Assembly (NCBI GenBank): GCA_031283785.1
Contig: JAITBC010000162.1
Span: 1 to 8,333, forward strand
Length of the DNA: 8,333 nt
Reading direction: 5' to 3'
Origin: Tannerella sp.
GTDB lineage: Bacteria; Bacteroidota; Bacteroidia; Bacteroidales; Tannerellaceae
A model generated the notes under the pieces. The model had not been told where the DNA came from, did no database searches, and saw only the letters and a program-made list of their open reading frames with translations. This document shows, piece by piece, positions 6,271-8,333 of this stretch (position 1 is its first letter; the number at the start of each line of letters is the position of its first letter). A program made the translations under genes and the position numbers.

Positions 6271-8253
6271 ATGCGATACTATACACACATTAATACAATA
6301 ATTACAAAGGATATGAAAAAGTTTTTATATATGAAAAAGTTGATGCTTTGGGCAATGATGATCCTGCCCCAGTGCTTATTTTATTCGTGCAATTATCTGG
6401 AAGTTGTTCCCGATAATATCGCAACTCTGGAACATTCTTTCGCCAACCGTCTGGAAGCCGAAAGATTCCTGTTCACCTGCTATTCTTATATTCCCGGCAC
6501 ATCGGGCGTTAGCTCCAATATAGGGCTTTGCGGGAGCGACGAACTCTGGACAAACAGGTTCCGGGAAAACGACGGCCTGCGCGTCGCCAAGGGAGAACAA
6601 AACATTAACGATCCACTCATAAATTATTGGGAAGGACGGAGAGGCGCCAGTGTGAATCTGTACAACGGCATCCGTGACTGCAACATTTTCCTTGAAATAC
6701 TGGAAGATGAGAGCCAAATATACGATTTGCCCCTCGACGTGAGGAAAAGGTGGATATGCGAGGTGAAATTCCTGAAAGCTTTTTATCATTTTTATCTCTT
6801 CAGGATGTATGGGCCGATTGTAATTGCAGACGTCAATATCCCTATTGACGCCACACCCGAAGAAGTGCGGGTCAAACGGATGCCGGTGGATTCGGTCGTC
6901 AATTACATTGCCGGTCTGTATGACGAATCATTGGGAGACAGGGAGGATCAAGACCTCCCGAAGGAAATTATGAACAGGCAAACGGAATTGGGGCGAATCA
7001 CGCAGTCGATTGTACTGAGCATGAAAGCCCGCCTGCTGGTTACGGCGGCAAGTCCGCTGTTTAACGGCAATCCGGATTATACAGGGTTCAAAGACAAGGA
7101 CGGCGTGCTGCTGTTCCCGCAAGAATACGACCGCCGGAAATGGGAGCTGGCCCGCGACGCCTGCAAAGAAGCCCTGGATGCCTGCGAAGAAGCTGGGGTG
7201 ATGCCATACGAATTTTATCCGACAAAGAACTTGCAGCCGGAGACGGAATTGGATCTCTCTATACGGAACAGTTTTTCCGACGATTTGTGGAGCTCCGAAA
7301 TCATCTGGGGGCTGTCAGGCGCCGGACGCAGGGGGAACGACCAGATTCAACAAAAGTCAATGTCAAGGCTCAATCCCAATGCCAAGCAAAGCAATACCGT
7401 AGCCAATGACGAATTGAATCCCACTATTCAGATCACCGATTTCTTCTACACAAAGAACGGCGTCCCTATTACCGAAGATAAAACATGGCTTTCGGGTATT
7501 ACAAAACTTGATATTATGACCATAGGTCCGGAATACAGGTATAATCTTGTCGAAGGATACGACATCGCCGCCATGCATTTCGATCGCGAGCCGCGCTTTT
7601 ATGCCTGTCTGGGCTTCGACGGATCTGTCTGGTATATGGAGAACAGCCAAAACGAAACGTCATGGACGCTGAAATGTCGCATAGGACAACAGCAGGCACG
7701 ATACGGAGCAGATTACTTTTCGGTGACGGGCTACTGGCCGAAAAAATTAGTGAACTGGAAATACGTTATCACCGATAATAATACAAGGGTAGTAGTAGAT
7801 TATCCATGGCCGGAAATGAGGCTCTCCGACTTGTACCTGCTTTATGCGGAAGCTTTGTGTCAGACGGACGATTTAAATACCGCCGTCGAATACGTCGACA
7901 AAGTGAGGGCGCGGGTCGGACTGAAGGGCGTCGCCGAATCATGGTCGCAATATTCCAACCAGCCGGAGAAATATAAAAACAGGGACGGATTGATGGAAAT
8001 CATCAAACAGGAGCGGACGATCGAACTCATGTTCGAAGGCTCCCGCTACTGGGATATACGCCGCTGGAAAGACCTTAACAAGCTCAACCAGACTATCCAG
8101 GGCTGGGACATAGACCAGGAGACAGCCGAAGCTTATTATCGTCCTAAAAGCATCTACAATCAAACGGTGATTGTTCCCCGCGACTACCTGTCGCCCATCC
8201 GTGAATATGCGCTTATCGTCAATCCGAATCTGGTACAGAATCCGGGATGGTAA
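6271..8253 (+). CDS. SusD/RagB-family nutrient-binding outer-membrane lipoprotein
   Basis: Surface lipoprotein that acts as the lid on the SusC barrel and helps capture ligand. Numbering is from the ATG at 6271. C40 in LFYSC is the probable lipidated cysteine after a hydrophobic signal sequence, although F and Y before it make a loose lipobox. SusD hallmarks follow: NYLEVVPDN just after the cysteine, the TPR-like helix KFLKAFYHFYLFRMYGP (166-182), MKARLLVTAASPLFNG near 251-266, the C-terminal FEGSRYWDIRRWK (588-600), and the terminal NPNLVQNPGW. The ATG at 6271 begins one base after the susC stop and would give an unusually long, non-basic n-region. ATGs at 6313 (preceded by AAAGGAT) or 6331 (MKKLMLWAMMILPQ) give a normal signal peptide, so the real gene probably starts there, 43-61 bp after susC. 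It is co-transcribed with susC. The ligand specificity is unknown. Confidence 0.95.
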   Translation: MRYYTHINTIITKDMKKFLYMKKLMLWAMMILPQCLFYSCNYLEVVPDNIATLEHSFANRLEAERFLFTCYSYIPGTSGVSSNIGLCGSDELWTNRFRENDGLRVAKGEQNINDPLINYWEGRRGASVNLYNGIRDCNIFLEILEDESQIYDLPLDVRKRWICEVKFLKAFYHFYLFRMYGPIVIADVNIPIDATPEEVRVKRMPVDSVVNYIAGLYDESLGDREDQDLPKEIMNRQTELGRITQSIVLSMKARLLVTAASPLFNGNPDYTGFKDKDGVLLFPQEYDRRKWELARDACKEALDACEEAGVMPYEFYPTKNLQPETELDLSIRNSFSDDLWSSEIIWGLSGAGRRGNDQIQQKSMSRLNPNAKQSNTVANDELNPTIQITDFFYTKNGVPITEDKTWLSGITKLDIMTIGPEYRYNLVEGYDIAAMHFDREPRFYACLGFDGSVWYMENSQNETSWTLKCRIGQQQARYGADYFSVTGYWPKKLVNWKYVITDNNTRVVVDYPWPEMRLSDLYLLYAEALCQTDDLNTAVEYVDKVRARVGLKGVAESWSQYSNQPEKYKNRDGLMEIIKQERTIELMFEGSRYWDIRRWKDLNKLNQTIQGWDIDQETAEAYYRPKSIYNQTVIVPRDYLSPIREYALIVNPNLVQNPGW

Positions 8254-8255
8254 TA

Positions 8256-8274
8256 TACATATATAATATATGTA
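8256..8274. other. Perfect 8-bp inverted repeat just after susD
   Basis: TACATATA (8256-8263), a 3-nt TAA loop and TATATGTA (8267-8274) form a perfect inverted repeat two bases after the susD stop codon. The stem is almost all A-T and no T run follows directly, so it is a poor intrinsic terminator. It could be a weak processing or mRNA-stability hairpin separating the highly expressed susCD part of a transcript from downstream genes, or a protein-binding palindrome. It may also be chance in very AT-rich DNA. Confidence 0.4.
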
Positions 8275-8323
8275 CAATATAAAATTATGAATGGTTATGA
8301 TTTTTAATAAAAAACACAAAAGT

Positions 8324-8333
8324 ATGAAATCTG
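8324..8333 (+). CDS. Possible start of the next gene, cut by the window edge
   Basis: ATGAAATCTG closes the window after an A-rich stretch (TTTAATAAAAAACACAAAAG at 8302-8321), which is the usual setting of a translation start in Bacteroidota. It lies 70 bp after the susD stop on the same strand. Only M-K-S can be read, so no product can be proposed. In loci of this type the next gene is often another surface lipoprotein or a degradative enzyme, but that is family expectation only. An alternative ATG at 8288 ends after six codons and is unlikely to be a gene. Confidence 0.4.

Noticed and set aside
7140..7409. 89-codon + strand open frame inside susD
   Set aside because: It overlaps the strongly supported SusD frame and its translation is low-complexity and rich in Arg and Gln.

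Overview
The window looks like chromosomal DNA of a member of the Bacteroidota, probably order Bacteroidales. The main reason is a tandem SusC/SusD gene pair, which is essentially confined to this phylum. Supporting signs are the lack of strong Shine-Dalgarno sequences, an AT-rich intergenic region with a perfect match to the Bacteroides-type -7 box (TAnnTTTG), and a SusD lipoprotein ending in the family-typical NPNLVQNPGW. No species can be assigned from the sequence alone.

Layout, all on the + strand. (1) Positions 1-170 form a leader region with no confirmed gene and a striking 19-bp cytosine tract (C11-T-C7, 104-122). (2) Up to 2739 lies a large membrane-anchored regulator: a signal peptide, a predicted periplasmic LamG-like and Kelch-type beta-propeller sensor, one transmembrane helix, then a cytoplasmic OmpR/SARP-type winged helix and a BTAD-like helical tail. 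Its signal peptide is encoded upstream of the only canonical in-frame start (TTG at 232), so the true start is unresolved. Adding one base to the C tract would fuse three upstream ATG codons to the gene. (3) A 305-bp intergenic region holds a candidate promoter and a 13/14-bp direct repeat. (4) 3045-6269 is a SusC-family TonB-dependent outer-membrane transporter whose 5' end carries four perfect copies of a 9-bp repeat (peptide HFK x4). (5) 6271-8253 is its SusD-family surface lipoprotein partner. (6) After susD come a short perfect inverted repeat and an ATG at 8324 that probably starts the next gene of the locus, cut by the window edge.

Working model (inference): this is the regulatory and import end of a nutrient-uptake locus, probably for a glycan or another polymer. 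The one-component regulator would sense a ligand in the periplasm and activate the susC promoter directly, without the hybrid two-component systems or ECF-sigma/anti-sigma pairs that more commonly control such loci. SusC lacks the N-terminal STN signalling domain used in the anti-sigma route, which fits. No degradative enzyme lies in the window, so the substrate cannot be named. The most interesting point is that the regulator may be switched on and off by slippage in the poly-C tract; an ordinary one-base sequence error would look the same from here.
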